DNA of 64,000 bases from Steroidobacter gossypii (GTDB lineage: Bacteria; Pseudomonadota; Gammaproteobacteria; Steroidobacterales; Steroidobacteraceae): the NCBI RefSeq assembly GCF_016801985.1, contig NZ_JAEVLS010000001.1, forward strand, positions 558,001 through 622,000, given 5' to 3'. The notes under the pieces are model-generated. The model was given only the letters and a program-made list of their open reading frames with translations. It had not been told where the DNA came from and searched no databases. The position numbers and the translations under genes were made by a program. Shown here piece by piece: positions 43,881-52,893 of this stretch (the stretch's first letter is position 1; each line of letters starts with the position of its first letter).

Positions 43881-45689
43881 ATGGGTTCCGTCCGGCATTG
43901 GTTGCTGGGCGGACTCGCTCATTTGTGCCTGTTGACGGCGGCGCCGTCGCTCGCGGCGGAGTCGCCAGACTTCGCCGCGATGCTGCAGCGGGCGGACGCG
44001 ATGAAAAGCGTCGACCCGACCGAGTTCGTACGGCTACTCGAAGATCTGCGCGAGCAGGCCGATCGGCTGACCCCGCAACAGCGCGACCAGCTGCAGTTCC
44101 TGCAGGGCTGGCGCCATGCGTACGCGGGCGAGTACACCGCGGCGGTTCCTTTGCTGGAAGCGGTCGTGGAACGATCGTCCGACCCCACGCTGCAATTCCG
44201 CGCCGGCCTGACCGCCGCCAACGTGCGCGTCCTGGCCACCCAATACGAAGGTGCCTTCCTGCAACTCAATAAACTATTGAGCAAGCTGCCGGAGGTCACC
44301 GATCCGGACGCGCGGCTGCAAGGCATGTCGGTGGCTGCCGATCTCTATGTGCTGGTCGGCGAATACGATCTGGGCATTCGCTACGCCGAACAGGTCATCA
44401 AGGAAAACGTTCGAGGTCGCGGCGTGTGTCGTGGCCAGCAGATCCGCCTCGACGCGCTGTGCAAGACCAAGCGCTTGAAGGCGGACCACCCCGACCTCGA
44501 GTCGAGCATCGAGGCCTGTCTGACGCAAGGCGAAGCGCTGGCCGCCAGCGGCATTCGCATGACCAAGGTGCGTTTGTTACTGCGAGAGCGCCGCGCGGAC
44601 GAGGCCATTTCACTGCTCGAACGGCACTACGGCGATATGGAACAGACCCGCTATCCACGCGGCATTTCCGAATGGGAGTCGCTGATGGCGCAGGCCTATC
44701 AGCAGCGAGGCTTTGGGGCCGAAGCGCAGCGCTACGCTCTCCAATCGGTCGCACACAGCGTCAAGGACCAATTCACGTTGCCGCTGGTGAGCGCATATCG
44801 CGTGCTCTATGAAGAGGCCGAGAAGCGCGGCGACCTGGCGAACGCCATCGCCTACCTGAAAAAATCGGCCGCCGCGGACAAAACCTATATCGACGACGTG
44901 ACCGCACGGCAGCTCGCCTATGAACGGGTCAAGTCGAACACGCTGTCCACCAAGTCGCAGCTCGAAGCGCTGAATCAGGAGAACAAGCTGCTGCAATTAC
45001 AGCGCGAGCTGGACAGCAAGGCGGCCGAGACCAGTCGCCTGTACATCGCGCTGCTGATGCTGGTGCTTGTGTTCATCGCGCTGTGGGCCTATCGCACCAA
45101 GCGCTCGCAGCTGTATTTCATGAAGCTGTCGCAAGTGGACAGCCTGACCGGCATCGCCAATCGGCCGCGCTTCATCCAGCTCGCCGAAGCGGTGCTCGAA
45201 GCGGCGCGTAAATCGCAGCAGCAGGTCAGCGTCGTGCTGTGCGACCTCGATCATTTCAAAGCCATCAACGATCGCCACGGCCATGCCGCAGGCGATCACG
45301 TGCTGCGCCAAGCGGTGATGGCGTGCCAGGCACATCTGCGCGTCAGCGATATTTTCGGCCGCGTCGGCGGCGAAGAATTCGGCATCGTGCTGCCGGGCTG
45401 CGGACTCGACGACGCGCGGCAACGCGCCGAACGGCTGCGGCAGGCTCTGATCGCCATCGATCCGCACTACGAGGGTGCGCGTTGTCCGGTCTCGGGCAGC
45501 TTCGGCGTCACCTCCACCGAGCAGTCAGGCTACGAACTGCGCCAATTGCTGGCGCACGCCGACGCGGCGTTGTATCGAGCCAAGGCTGCCGGACGCGATC
45601 GGGTCACGCCGTTCGATGGTGGCAGCCTCACCCCCGATCAAAACATGATCGGCGTCGACAACGGTCTGCGCAGCGCCGGTAACGCCTGA
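43881..45689 (+). CDS. TPR-GGDEF diguanylate cyclase, exported sensor
   Basis: This 602-residue protein has a signal peptide (LLGGLAHLCLLTAAPSLAAE), a periplasmic TPR-like region (about 30-360), a coiled coil, a transmembrane helix near 395-415 (LYIALLMLVLVFIALWAY) and a cytoplasmic GGDEF domain with SLTGIANR, LDHFKAIND and the intact GGEEF. The RVSD five residues before GGEEF is an RxxD inhibitory site. It therefore should make cyclic di-GMP with product feedback. It lies 16 nt after the borosin precursor and probably shares its transcript. Confidence 0.9.
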   Translation: MGSVRHWLLGGLAHLCLLTAAPSLAAESPDFAAMLQRADAMKSVDPTEFVRLLEDLREQADRLTPQQRDQLQFLQGWRHAYAGEYTAAVPLLEAVVERSSDPTLQFRAGLTAANVRVLATQYEGAFLQLNKLLSKLPEVTDPDARLQGMSVAADLYVLVGEYDLGIRYAEQVIKENVRGRGVCRGQQIRLDALCKTKRLKADHPDLESSIEACLTQGEALAASGIRMTKVRLLLRERRADEAISLLERHYGDMEQTRYPRGISEWESLMAQAYQQRGFGAEAQRYALQSVAHSVKDQFTLPLVSAYRVLYEEAEKRGDLANAIAYLKKSAAADKTYIDDVTARQLAYERVKSNTLSTKSQLEALNQENKLLQLQRELDSKAAETSRLYIALLMLVLVFIALWAYRTKRSQLYFMKLSQVDSLTGIANRPRFIQLAEAVLEAARKSQQQVSVVLCDLDHFKAINDRHGHAAGDHVLRQAVMACQAHLRVSDIFGRVGGEEFGIVLPGCGLDDARQRAERLRQALIAIDPHYEGARCPVSGSFGVTSTEQSGYELRQLLAHADAALYRAKAAGRDRVTPFDGGSLTPDQNMIGVDNGLRSAGNA

Positions 45690-45811
45690 GTTCGCGGCAA
45701 ATCGTTACGCAGTGTGTCGGCCCGCGCGGCCGCAACACTTGGTTACAATGTAGCCGCGCACGCGGCGCGAGCATTGGCCATGATTGCGCGCGCAAGCTCT
45801 GAGCTGACGCC

Positions 45812-46531
45812 ATGACCGACTCCCGCCATATCCTCATCGTCGATGACGATCGTGAAATTCGCACTCTGCTGGGCGACTACCTGCAGAAGAATGGCTTTCG
45901 CGCCACGGCCGTGGGCGATGGCAAAGCCATGCGTCGCGCTCTGGAACAGTCGCATGTCGACCTGATCGTGCTCGACCTGATGTTGCCGGGCGAGGACGGC
46001 CTGAAGCTCACGCGCGAGCTGCGCGCTCATTCGCAGATCCCTATCCTCATGCTCACCGCGCTGGGCGAGGAAGTCGACCGGGTCGTTGGCCTTGAAGTCG
46101 GCGCCGACGATTATCTTTCCAAACCGTTCAGCCCGCGCGAGCTGGTCGGAAGGATCAAAGCGATCCTGCGGCGGACGGCACACATGCCGCGCGACCCTTC
46201 GCAAAGCCAGGTCACCACTTATCGCTTCGGCGACTGGAAACTCGATGTGACGGCGCGCTCGCTGACCCACGCCGACGGCTCGCAACATGCGTTGAGCGGC
46301 GCCGAGTTTCGTCTGCTTGCCGTGCTGCTGGCTCATCCCACGCGAGTGCTGTCACGCTCGCAATTGATGGAGCTGCTGCGTGGACGTGACATCGATCCTT
46401 TCGATCGCAGCGTCGATGTCCGCATCAGCCGGCTGCGACAGGTGCTGCGCGATGACGCGCGCTCGCCCAAGATCATCAAGACGGTTTATGGCGAAGGCTA
46501 CGTGATGGGCGTTCCGGTCGAACAGGAATGA
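45812..46531 (+). CDS. OmpR-family response regulator
   Basis: The 239-residue protein has a receiver domain with DDD at 11-13, acceptor Asp55 in LIVLDLMLPGEDG, TALG and the Lys in LSKPF. A winged helix follows at about 140-235 (HALSGAEFRLLAVLL, RSVDVRISRLRQVL, VYGEGYVMG). It overlaps the kinase gene that follows by 4 nt, so the two form a cognate pair of the OmpR/RstA kind. The target may include the Spy-like gene encoded directly downstream. Confidence 0.93.
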   Translation: MTDSRHILIVDDDREIRTLLGDYLQKNGFRATAVGDGKAMRRALEQSHVDLIVLDLMLPGEDGLKLTRELRAHSQIPILMLTALGEEVDRVVGLEVGADDYLSKPFSPRELVGRIKAILRRTAHMPRDPSQSQVTTYRFGDWKLDVTARSLTHADGSQHALSGAEFRLLAVLLAHPTRVLSRSQLMELLRGRDIDPFDRSVDVRISRLRQVLRDDARSPKIIKTVYGEGYVMGVPVEQE

Positions 46532-47937
46532 CGGCCTTGCGCTCGCTGCTGCCCGACACGTTGTTTGGACGCCTCTTCGTGGCGACCGTGGGCGTGATCG
46601 GGGCCATGCTGCTGGTATTCGTCCTGCTGATCGTACGAGAGCGCCGCGAGCTCGCGCTGCTCGAGAGCGGCGCCGGCAGCTCGGCCAACCTGATCGCCGA
46701 GACCAGCCAATACCTGGCGGGATTGTCCCAGGAACAGCGCGACGAGGCTCGCACCCAGCTTCGCGAGCAACGTCTCTCGCCGAGCGACGTGCGCCCGCCG
46801 CCGCGGCGCATCCCTGATGAACAGCAGGCCGCGCTAGAGCGAGCGTTCGCCGCTCATCTGCAGCGCCATCTCGGTCCAGACTACAAAGTCTCTACCGGCC
46901 CGCCGCGGGCCCGACGCGGCGATGTCATTCCCCTATACGCGATCCGCAGGGAGCCGCCGCCCGAACAACCCACTCTGCGCATCCGCCGCTTCGAGCGAAT
47001 ATTCGATGTCACGGTGACTTTGCCGGACGGCGACAAAGCGACGTTTCGTACGCTGGCGCCCCGCTCCGGGCCGCCGTTGCCGCGGATGATCTTCCTCGAG
47101 CTCGGCATCCTCGCCGTCGCGCTGAGCGTGGTGTTGTATGCGATGACACGCACCATCACTCGTCCTCTTGGCGATCTCGCCCGCGCCGCCGACGAGGTCG
47201 GTCGCGGCGCCACTGCGACTGCGTTGAAGGAAACTGGAGCGAGAGAGCTGCGTCGTGCGACACGTGCGTTCAACTCCATGCAGGAGCGCTTGCGTCGCTA
47301 TCTCGACAGTCGTACGCAAGTGCTCGCGGCGATGTCACATGACCTGCGCACACCACTGACACGCCTGCGCTTGCGAGTGGAATCCATCGATGACGACACG
47401 CTGCGCCAGCGCTGCATCGAGGATCTGGACGAGATGTCCAACATGGTTCGCGGCGCGCTCGGCGTGTTTCGCGGTTTGAACGATGAAGAAGCCGCCGTGC
47501 CGGTGGACATCGACGCGCTTGCACGCGAGCTGCAGCGACAACATGCCGAGCTTGGTGACGATGTGACCATCGTGGGTTCGGCGCGCGCACCCTACGTCGC
47601 CAAGCCACTCGCGTTGAAACGTTGTCTCGGCAACCTGGTGCAGAACGCGATTCGCCACGGCGCGCGGGCCAGCATCCATATCGAAGACGGCCCGCAACTC
47701 ATCCTGCGTGTTTGCGACCAAGGCCCGGGCATTCCCGAAGACATGCTGGAGAAAGTGTTCGAGCCGTTCTTTCGCCTCGAGCAATCGCGCAATCGCGACA
47801 CCGGCGGCACCGGCCTGGGGCTGAGCATCGCCCGCGATATCGCCCAGGCCCACGGCGGTTCACTATCTCTCCACAATCGGCAGAGCGGCGGTCTGGAAGC
47901 CCGGCTGGTGCTGCCCAGGGAAGCAGCAAGCCGCTGA
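46528..47937 (+). CDS. Sensor histidine kinase (EnvZ/RstB-like)
   Basis: The 469-residue protein has transmembrane helix 1 at about 14-36, a periplasmic domain of about 150 residues rich in Arg and Pro, and helix 2 near 190-210 (FLELGILAVALSVVLYAM). HAMP follows with RTITRPLGDLARAADEVG, then HisKA with AAMSHDLRTPLTRLRLRVE and HATPase with NLVQNAIRHG, DQGPGIP and GTGLGLSIAR. It shares a 4-nt overlap with its response regulator. The positively charged sensor region could bind anionic ligands, but no known sensor fold is recognised. Confidence 0.92.
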   Translation: MTALRSLLPDTLFGRLFVATVGVIGAMLLVFVLLIVRERRELALLESGAGSSANLIAETSQYLAGLSQEQRDEARTQLREQRLSPSDVRPPPRRIPDEQQAALERAFAAHLQRHLGPDYKVSTGPPRARRGDVIPLYAIRREPPPEQPTLRIRRFERIFDVTVTLPDGDKATFRTLAPRSGPPLPRMIFLELGILAVALSVVLYAMTRTITRPLGDLARAADEVGRGATATALKETGARELRRATRAFNSMQERLRRYLDSRTQVLAAMSHDLRTPLTRLRLRVESIDDDTLRQRCIEDLDEMSNMVRGALGVFRGLNDEEAAVPVDIDALARELQRQHAELGDDVTIVGSARAPYVAKPLALKRCLGNLVQNAIRHGARASIHIEDGPQLILRVCDQGPGIPEDMLEKVFEPFFRLEQSRNRDTGGTGLGLSIARDIAQAHGGSLSLHNRQSGGLEARLVLPREAASR

Positions 47938-48052
47938 TTCTGCTTGACTTTACGACATTACAGTTAGTAACACTTCATTACCGCACGCGGCCCGCCGCCG
48001 GCCTATTCTGAAGCCGTGTTCTGAAACGACACGCACTAACGGAGACACTGTG

Positions 48053-48499
48053 ATGAAAACCAAAGTCACCCTGCTTGCGCTTGCCTGGCTTGCCAGTGGC
48101 GTGGCCTTTGCCGCCGAAACCACGGCGACTCCGGCCGCTCAAAGCGAGGCCCGCACGGTCAAGCGCGGTCCGGACATGGACCGGATGGCGCTGCTGCTGG
48201 ACCTGAACGACTACCAGAAGACCGAGGTCGAGAAGATCCTCAACGAGCATCATCAGCAGGTCCGTGCCGCGCACGAAGCGACTCGCGCCACGGGCGCACG
48301 TCCGTCACGCGAAGAGATGAAAGCTCTGCGCGAGCAACACAAGCAGGAACTCAACGCCAAGCTCAGCGGCGTGCTGACGCCGGAACAGCTGAAGAAATTC
48401 GACGCTCTGCGCGAGCGTGGCCCTGGCCGTCACTTCAAGCGTGGTCCCGGCGGCCACGGTGATGGCAATGACGCTGACGCGGCGAGCACCAGCAGCTGA
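48053..48499 (+). CDS. Spy/CpxP-like periplasmic protein
   Basis: This 148-residue protein has a signal peptide (MKTKVTLLALAWLASGVAFAA) and a helical mature part with LTPEQLKKFDALRERG, the LTxxQ repeat of the Spy/CpxP chaperones. The C-terminus is Gly/His/Arg-rich (FKRGPGGHGDGND). ATG 48053 follows GGAGA; a GTG just before it is the other option. Spy and CpxP are induced by envelope stress. Its position 115 nt after an OmpR-type pair suggests it is a target or an accessory regulator of that system. A strong terminator follows. Confidence 0.85.
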   Translation: MKTKVTLLALAWLASGVAFAAETTATPAAQSEARTVKRGPDMDRMALLLDLNDYQKTEVEKILNEHHQQVRAAHEATRATGARPSREEMKALREQHKQELNAKLSGVLTPEQLKKFDALRERGPGRHFKRGPGGHGDGNDADAASTSS

Positions 48500-48510
48500 G
48501 ATGATGAATC

Positions 48511-48542
48511 GGACGGCGGTGACCTCACCGCCGTCCTTTTTT
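48511..48542 (+). terminator. Rho-independent terminator
   Basis: GGACGGCGGTG (48511-48521) pairs with CACCGCCGTCC (48526-48536) around ACCT, and TTTTTT follows. It ends the Spy-like gene, and the stem lies just beyond the stop of the convergent DUF4394 gene. Confidence 0.92.
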
Positions 48543-48546
48543 GGTA

Positions 48547-50565
48547 TTAGCGGATCGCCGTCTGACCCACCGTCAGCCCACTGATTCCCGCCGGCAGCGC
48601 GCCCAAATCCGTAGCGCGACCATTGCTGAGATCGATCGAGTACAGCCGCGTCGACGAACCCACCGTGAGCGCGGCGAACGCCGAGCCAGTGGCCGCGGCC
48701 GAAGCCGTCGTCACCCGCACGGTCGACGGAATATCGAAACCGTTCGCTTCGGTGAAATCCACTGTATTGCCGTTCAACGTGATGGTCTGGCCCGCGGTGA
48801 GCGTGCCGTTGTTGGGCGGGTTCTGGATGAACAGCATGTTGCTGACCGGGTCGATCACATACTGAGTGGTCACACCGCCCGTGCCCTGGCCGAAACTGTT
48901 CGTATAAGCCGCGCCAGTGACGCCGGTCGAGCCGGCGGGCTGAGCGTTGATCGAACCATCCGGATTGATGCCGTCGGCGCTGGCGTTGCCGTCGACCGGC
49001 ACGCCCAGGATCTGATTCAGCCTGAAATTCAAGCCCGTGCCCGTGGTGACACGAATGCGATCCACGGTGGGATTGAAGTCGAAGCCGTAACCTGCGGACG
49101 CCGGTGGCAGATCGACGACCGCTCCCGCGGCGGTCACGAACGCAATCGAGCCCGCCGTGCCAACCGCACTGGCGGTGCCTGACAGCGGATCGATGATGTA
49201 GATCGTGCCGTTATCCATCGCGGCATTCACGCCGAACGAATACAGCTGGCCGGTCTGCGGGCGAAAGTCGATGCCCACCAATGTTTCTCCAGCTGTGATT
49301 CCGGAGATGTTCACGGTTACCGGCGAGTTGAGCGCGTTGCTCAACAAGCGCACCAGCTGCGTGCCATCCGCCGACAGCGCAAACAACGGCGTGGCTGCCG
49401 GCTGCTGAAGCGCTATGCCGATCACACCGGCGGTGCTGAGCGGGCCCGCGGTTGTGACAGCACCCGTGGAGAGATTGACGTTCACCAGCTCGTCCTGCGT
49501 CCGACCGGACGCGAGTACGACTGCCGTGCCCGCTCCTGCCGCGACAGCGTTGGAGCTGCTCACCGTGACCGTGGGCGGGATATCGAAACCTTGCACGGTC
49601 TCCACCGGCACCGACAACAGCGTGCAGACGGTTTGCGTGCCCGCGTTCGGCGGATTCTGGATACAGATCGTGTCGGTGGTTTGATCGATCGTGTACTGAG
49701 TCGTCACGGTCACGTTGGGAGCGCTGTTGGTATAGGCGGTCTCCTGCACCGACACGGTGGGGCCGTTGATGGGCCCGTCCATGTTCACGCCCGGCGTGGC
49801 CATGTCGCCATCGACCAGCGCACCGTTGTTCGGATTCATGCGGAAGTTCTGACCGGCGCTATTCACCACGCGAATGCGATCGACAGTCGGGTTGAAATCG
49901 ATGCCGAAGAGGGTGTTGGCATCGGCGCCAATGCGTACATTCGCGCCGCCCGCATCGACGAAGCGGCCGGCGGTCCCGATCGCCGTCGCCACCGATGTTT
50001 GCGACGAGATGCTGTAGAGCTGAACCGTACCCGCGGTGGCGTTGTAGCCGAGCCCGTAGAGAAAGCCGTTCTGCGGCCGTCGGTCGATGCTGACCAGCGT
50101 CTCGCCATCGTTCACGCCGGTGATGTCGGTGGGATTCTCGAAGCCCGCCGGGAACGAGGCGGGAAATGCGGCCAGCCTGTTGTTCGACAACAGCGCATTG
50201 CTGTCCGAGGCCGGCACCATCACGTTCTGGGTGTAATCCCGGCTATCGGTGCCGGAAGGGTTCGACGCTGTGATGGTGAACGAGTACGAACCCACCGTGG
50301 TGGGCGTGCCGGTGTATTGCCCACTCATGGCGTCGAGCGACAGCCCCGGCGGCAGCGAGCCACTCACGCTCCACATGATGTCCCGACCTTGGGACACGAA
50401 CGTCGCGCTGTAAGGAACACCCAGTGAAGCAGGCGGCAGCGGAGTATCCGGGGCGGTAATTTGAGGCCGACGCGATTCGTCGTTACCGTTATCGCCACAG
50501 GCGCTCAGCAAGGTGAAGGACGCGCAGATCAGGACTGCGGCCGAGCCCAACTTCATCAATCTCAT
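48547..50565 (-). CDS. Lipoprotein with Ig-like domain and two DUF4394 domains
   Basis: This 672-residue protein has a lipoprotein signal ending LLSACGDN (Cys23) and one putative Ig domain at about 40-125 (LPPGLSLDAMSGQYTGTPTTVGSYSFTITASN). Two DUF4394 beta-propeller-like repeats follow. Each has the pattern GETLVSIDRRPQNGFLYGLG ... GIDFNPTVDRIRVV or GFDFNPTVDRIRV, about 270 residues apart. Function unknown; DUF4394 proteins are exported and sometimes linked to binding or surface roles. The ATG at 50565 gives a normal lipoprotein signal. Its stop lies 4 nt beyond the T-tract of the Spy-side terminator. Confidence 0.82.
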   Translation of the reverse strand: MRLMKLGSAAVLICASFTLLSACGDNGNDESRRPQITAPDTPLPPASLGVPYSATFVSQGRDIMWSVSGSLPPGLSLDAMSGQYTGTPTTVGSYSFTITASNPSGTDSRDYTQNVMVPASDSNALLSNNRLAAFPASFPAGFENPTDITGVNDGETLVSIDRRPQNGFLYGLGYNATAGTVQLYSISSQTSVATAIGTAGRFVDAGGANVRIGADANTLFGIDFNPTVDRIRVVNSAGQNFRMNPNNGALVDGDMATPGVNMDGPINGPTVSVQETAYTNSAPNVTVTTQYTIDQTTDTICIQNPPNAGTQTVCTLLSVPVETVQGFDIPPTVTVSSSNAVAAGAGTAVVLASGRTQDELVNVNLSTGAVTTAGPLSTAGVIGIALQQPAATPLFALSADGTQLVRLLSNALNSPVTVNISGITAGETLVGIDFRPQTGQLYSFGVNAAMDNGTIYIIDPLSGTASAVGTAGSIAFVTAAGAVVDLPPASAGYGFDFNPTVDRIRVTTGTGLNFRLNQILGVPVDGNASADGINPDGSINAQPAGSTGVTGAAYTNSFGQGTGGVTTQYVIDPVSNMLFIQNPPNNGTLTAGQTITLNGNTVDFTEANGFDIPSTVRVTTASAAATGSAFAALTVGSSTRLYSIDLSNGRATDLGALPAGISGLTVGQTAIR

Positions 50566-50772
50566 GGGGATCCCTTCTGGTTGCACGCGACCGCCGCCGA
50601 GAGCGTTCAGCTCGCGGCAGGATCTGCAGCGTTATTCGGGAAGGGCTGCGGCACGGATGCAGCAATGTCGCTGAACGCAGTGTCTCGCGAGCGCGACGCG
50701 CGCCTGGACACGTCTGTTCTGAGACGATTCGATTTTTGCTAAATTGCCCACGACCCATCGCAAGGAACTCAC

Positions 50773-51378
50773 TTGAATTGGCTGGCCCACGTGTTTCTGT
50801 CCGAGCCGAACGTCGAATTTCGCCTCGGCAATCTGCTGGCCGACATCGTCCGAGGAGAAGAGCTGCGGCGCATGAGCCCGGGCTTTCAGCGCGGCGTTCA
50901 GAAACACAAGCAGATCGACGCGTTCACCGATGCGCATCCGCTGGTAAAGCGCAGCCGCTCGCGAGTGAGCCCGGAGTTCCGTCGCTTCAGCGGCGTGCTG
51001 GTCGATGTGTTCTACGATCATCTGCTCGCCACCAACTGGGGCCGCTACTCGCCCATTGTGCTCGACGCATTCACGGCCAAGTTCTACGCTGACATCGAAG
51101 CGCATCACATCGCGCTGCCCTCCTCCGCGCGCGTCACGCTCGATCGCATCATTCGCCACGACCTGCTCGGCTCATACCGGCGTATCGAAGGCGTCGAGCG
51201 TTCGCTGCGTCGGTTGTCGGCGTATCTGTCGTCGCGCTGGCGACGCGAATTCGCACTGGAAAATGGCGTCGCCGATCTGATCGAGCACCGTGCTGGATTC
51301 GAGACCGATTTCGCGGAGTTCTTCCCGCAACTGCAGGCCGCCGCGGCCACGGATCGCGTTACACTGCGAGGCTCGTAA
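50773..51378 (+). CDS. acpH: Acyl carrier protein phosphodiesterase (AcpH)
   Basis: The 201-residue protein starts at TTG with homology from the first residue (MNWLAHVFLS), as in the family. HD-like divalent-metal residues are spread along the sequence: GNLLADIVRG, HKQIDAFTDAHP and DVFYDHLLATNW. It removes the phosphopantetheine group from ACP. Start preference: the TTG reproduces the canonical MNWLAH start. The amidohydrolase gene follows 22 nt later, but a functional tie is unlikely. Confidence 0.88.
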   Translation: MNWLAHVFLSEPNVEFRLGNLLADIVRGEELRRMSPGFQRGVQKHKQIDAFTDAHPLVKRSRSRVSPEFRRFSGVLVDVFYDHLLATNWGRYSPIVLDAFTAKFYADIEAHHIALPSSARVTLDRIIRHDLLGSYRRIEGVERSLRRLSAYLSSRWRREFALENGVADLIEHRAGFETDFAEFFPQLQAAAATDRVTLRGS

Positions 51379-51400
51379 CGACGACAACAAAGGATCGCCC

Positions 51401-52729
51401 ATGCCCGTCCGAGCCATCCGCAAGGCTGTAGCAATTGCATTGGTCGCCTGTTCGACACTCCCGACTCAGGCAGTGGCGCAAACCAGCGGCGACCGCGTGG
51501 TGCTGGTCCAGGCTGGACGACTCCTCGACCGCCCCGGCCAAGCGCCGCGAGGCAACGCGACCATCATCGTTCGCAATGGCAAAGTGGAAGCCGTGCGCGA
51601 TGGTTTCGTCGGTGCGGAAAATTATCCCGGCGCGCAAGTGGTCGACCTGCGTGAGCGCTACGTTCTTCCGGGGCTCATGGACAGTCACGTGCATCTCGAC
51701 AGCGACCGGGCCGGCCAGGAAGGCCTGCTCGAATCGTTGACCAACGATCTTCCTTACTTCGCGTACGAAGCGGCTGTGAACGCGCGCAAAACTTTGGAGG
51801 CGGGTTTCACGACGGTTCGAAATCTCGGCAACGACGGCGGCGTGACATTGGCGCTGCGTGACGCAATTGCCGCCGGCAAGGTGCCCGGCCCGCGCATCAT
51901 CGACGCGGGCTCGTCTATCTCCGCCACCTCGGGGCACGGCGACGCGACACTCGGCCTGCGTCACGAGATCGGCGAACACATCTCTCAAGAGAATCTCTGT
52001 GACAGCGCCGAAGCGTGCCGGCGCGCCGTTCGTATGCAGGTCCGCCGCGGCGTGGATGTGATCAAGATTCTCACCACCGGCGGCGTCAACAGCCGCATCG
52101 GCGCCGGCCTCAACAAGCAAATGTTCGACGACGAGGCCAAGGCGTTGATCGAAACCGCGCATCTCTATAACAAGAAGGTGGCGGTTCATGCGCACGGTGC
52201 GGACGGCATCAATCTGGCGCTCAAGTACGGCGCCGACTCCATCGAGCACGGCACGCTGATCGATGACGAAAGCATCAAGCTGTTCGTCAAGCATGGCGCG
52301 TACTACGTGCCGACGCTGTCGACGGTCAACGGGTATCTCGAGCGCATCGCCAAGGACCCGAACGCTTATCCGCCTGAAGTGCGCGCCAAGATCGAATGGC
52401 GCATCGGCATCACCGGCAAGGCTTTGGAGAAGGCGTATCCGCGCGGTGTGAAGATCGCATTCGGCACCGACGCGGGCGTGTCCAAACACGGCCGCAATGC
52501 CGACGAGTTCGAGCTCATGGTGAAACACGGGATGCCCGCGGCCGAAGCCATCAAAGCCGCCACCGTCAACGCGGCCGATCTGCTCGGCATCTCGGCCGAA
52601 GCCGGCACGCTCGAGCCCGGCAAGCGCGCCGACCTGATCGCCGTCGCCGGCGATCCGCTCGCCGATGTCACAGTGCTCAAACAAGTCGCGTTCGTGATGA
52701 AGGACGGACGCATCTTCAAGCAGCAATAA
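51401..52729 (+). CDS. Exported metal-dependent amidohydrolase (imidazolonepropionase/Xaa-Pro dipeptidase-like)
   Basis: The 442-residue protein has a Sec signal (IRKAVAIALVACSTLPTQAVAQ). The TIM-barrel metal sites are visible: HxH in MDSHVHLD, the carboxylated-Lys candidate in DVIKILTTGGV, two His in VAVHAHGAD and SIEHGTLID, and Asp in FGTDAGVSKHG. It belongs to a widespread periplasmic amidohydrolase group that often acts on dipeptides or cyclic amides. The substrate is not known. The ATG at 51401 follows AAAGGA. Confidence 0.9.
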   Translation: MPVRAIRKAVAIALVACSTLPTQAVAQTSGDRVVLVQAGRLLDRPGQAPRGNATIIVRNGKVEAVRDGFVGAENYPGAQVVDLRERYVLPGLMDSHVHLDSDRAGQEGLLESLTNDLPYFAYEAAVNARKTLEAGFTTVRNLGNDGGVTLALRDAIAAGKVPGPRIIDAGSSISATSGHGDATLGLRHEIGEHISQENLCDSAEACRRAVRMQVRRGVDVIKILTTGGVNSRIGAGLNKQMFDDEAKALIETAHLYNKKVAVHAHGADGINLALKYGADSIEHGTLIDDESIKLFVKHGAYYVPTLSTVNGYLERIAKDPNAYPPEVRAKIEWRIGITGKALEKAYPRGVKIAFGTDAGVSKHGRNADEFELMVKHGMPAAEAIKAATVNAADLLGISAEAGTLEPGKRADLIAVAGDPLADVTVLKQVAFVMKDGRIFKQQ

Positions 52730-52893
52730 CGCCTACAGTGCCAGGGCCGTACCGAGGTCGGGCGCTTCTATGGAACTTCCGTAATTAGGACTTACGACCA
52801 CTGACACCGAATTGCGAATGAACTACCGTGGCCTGCAGAGTGAACCCGCTGCCGCTGTGCTGCAGCAGGGTTCCCGTACTGGGGAGCAAGCGC

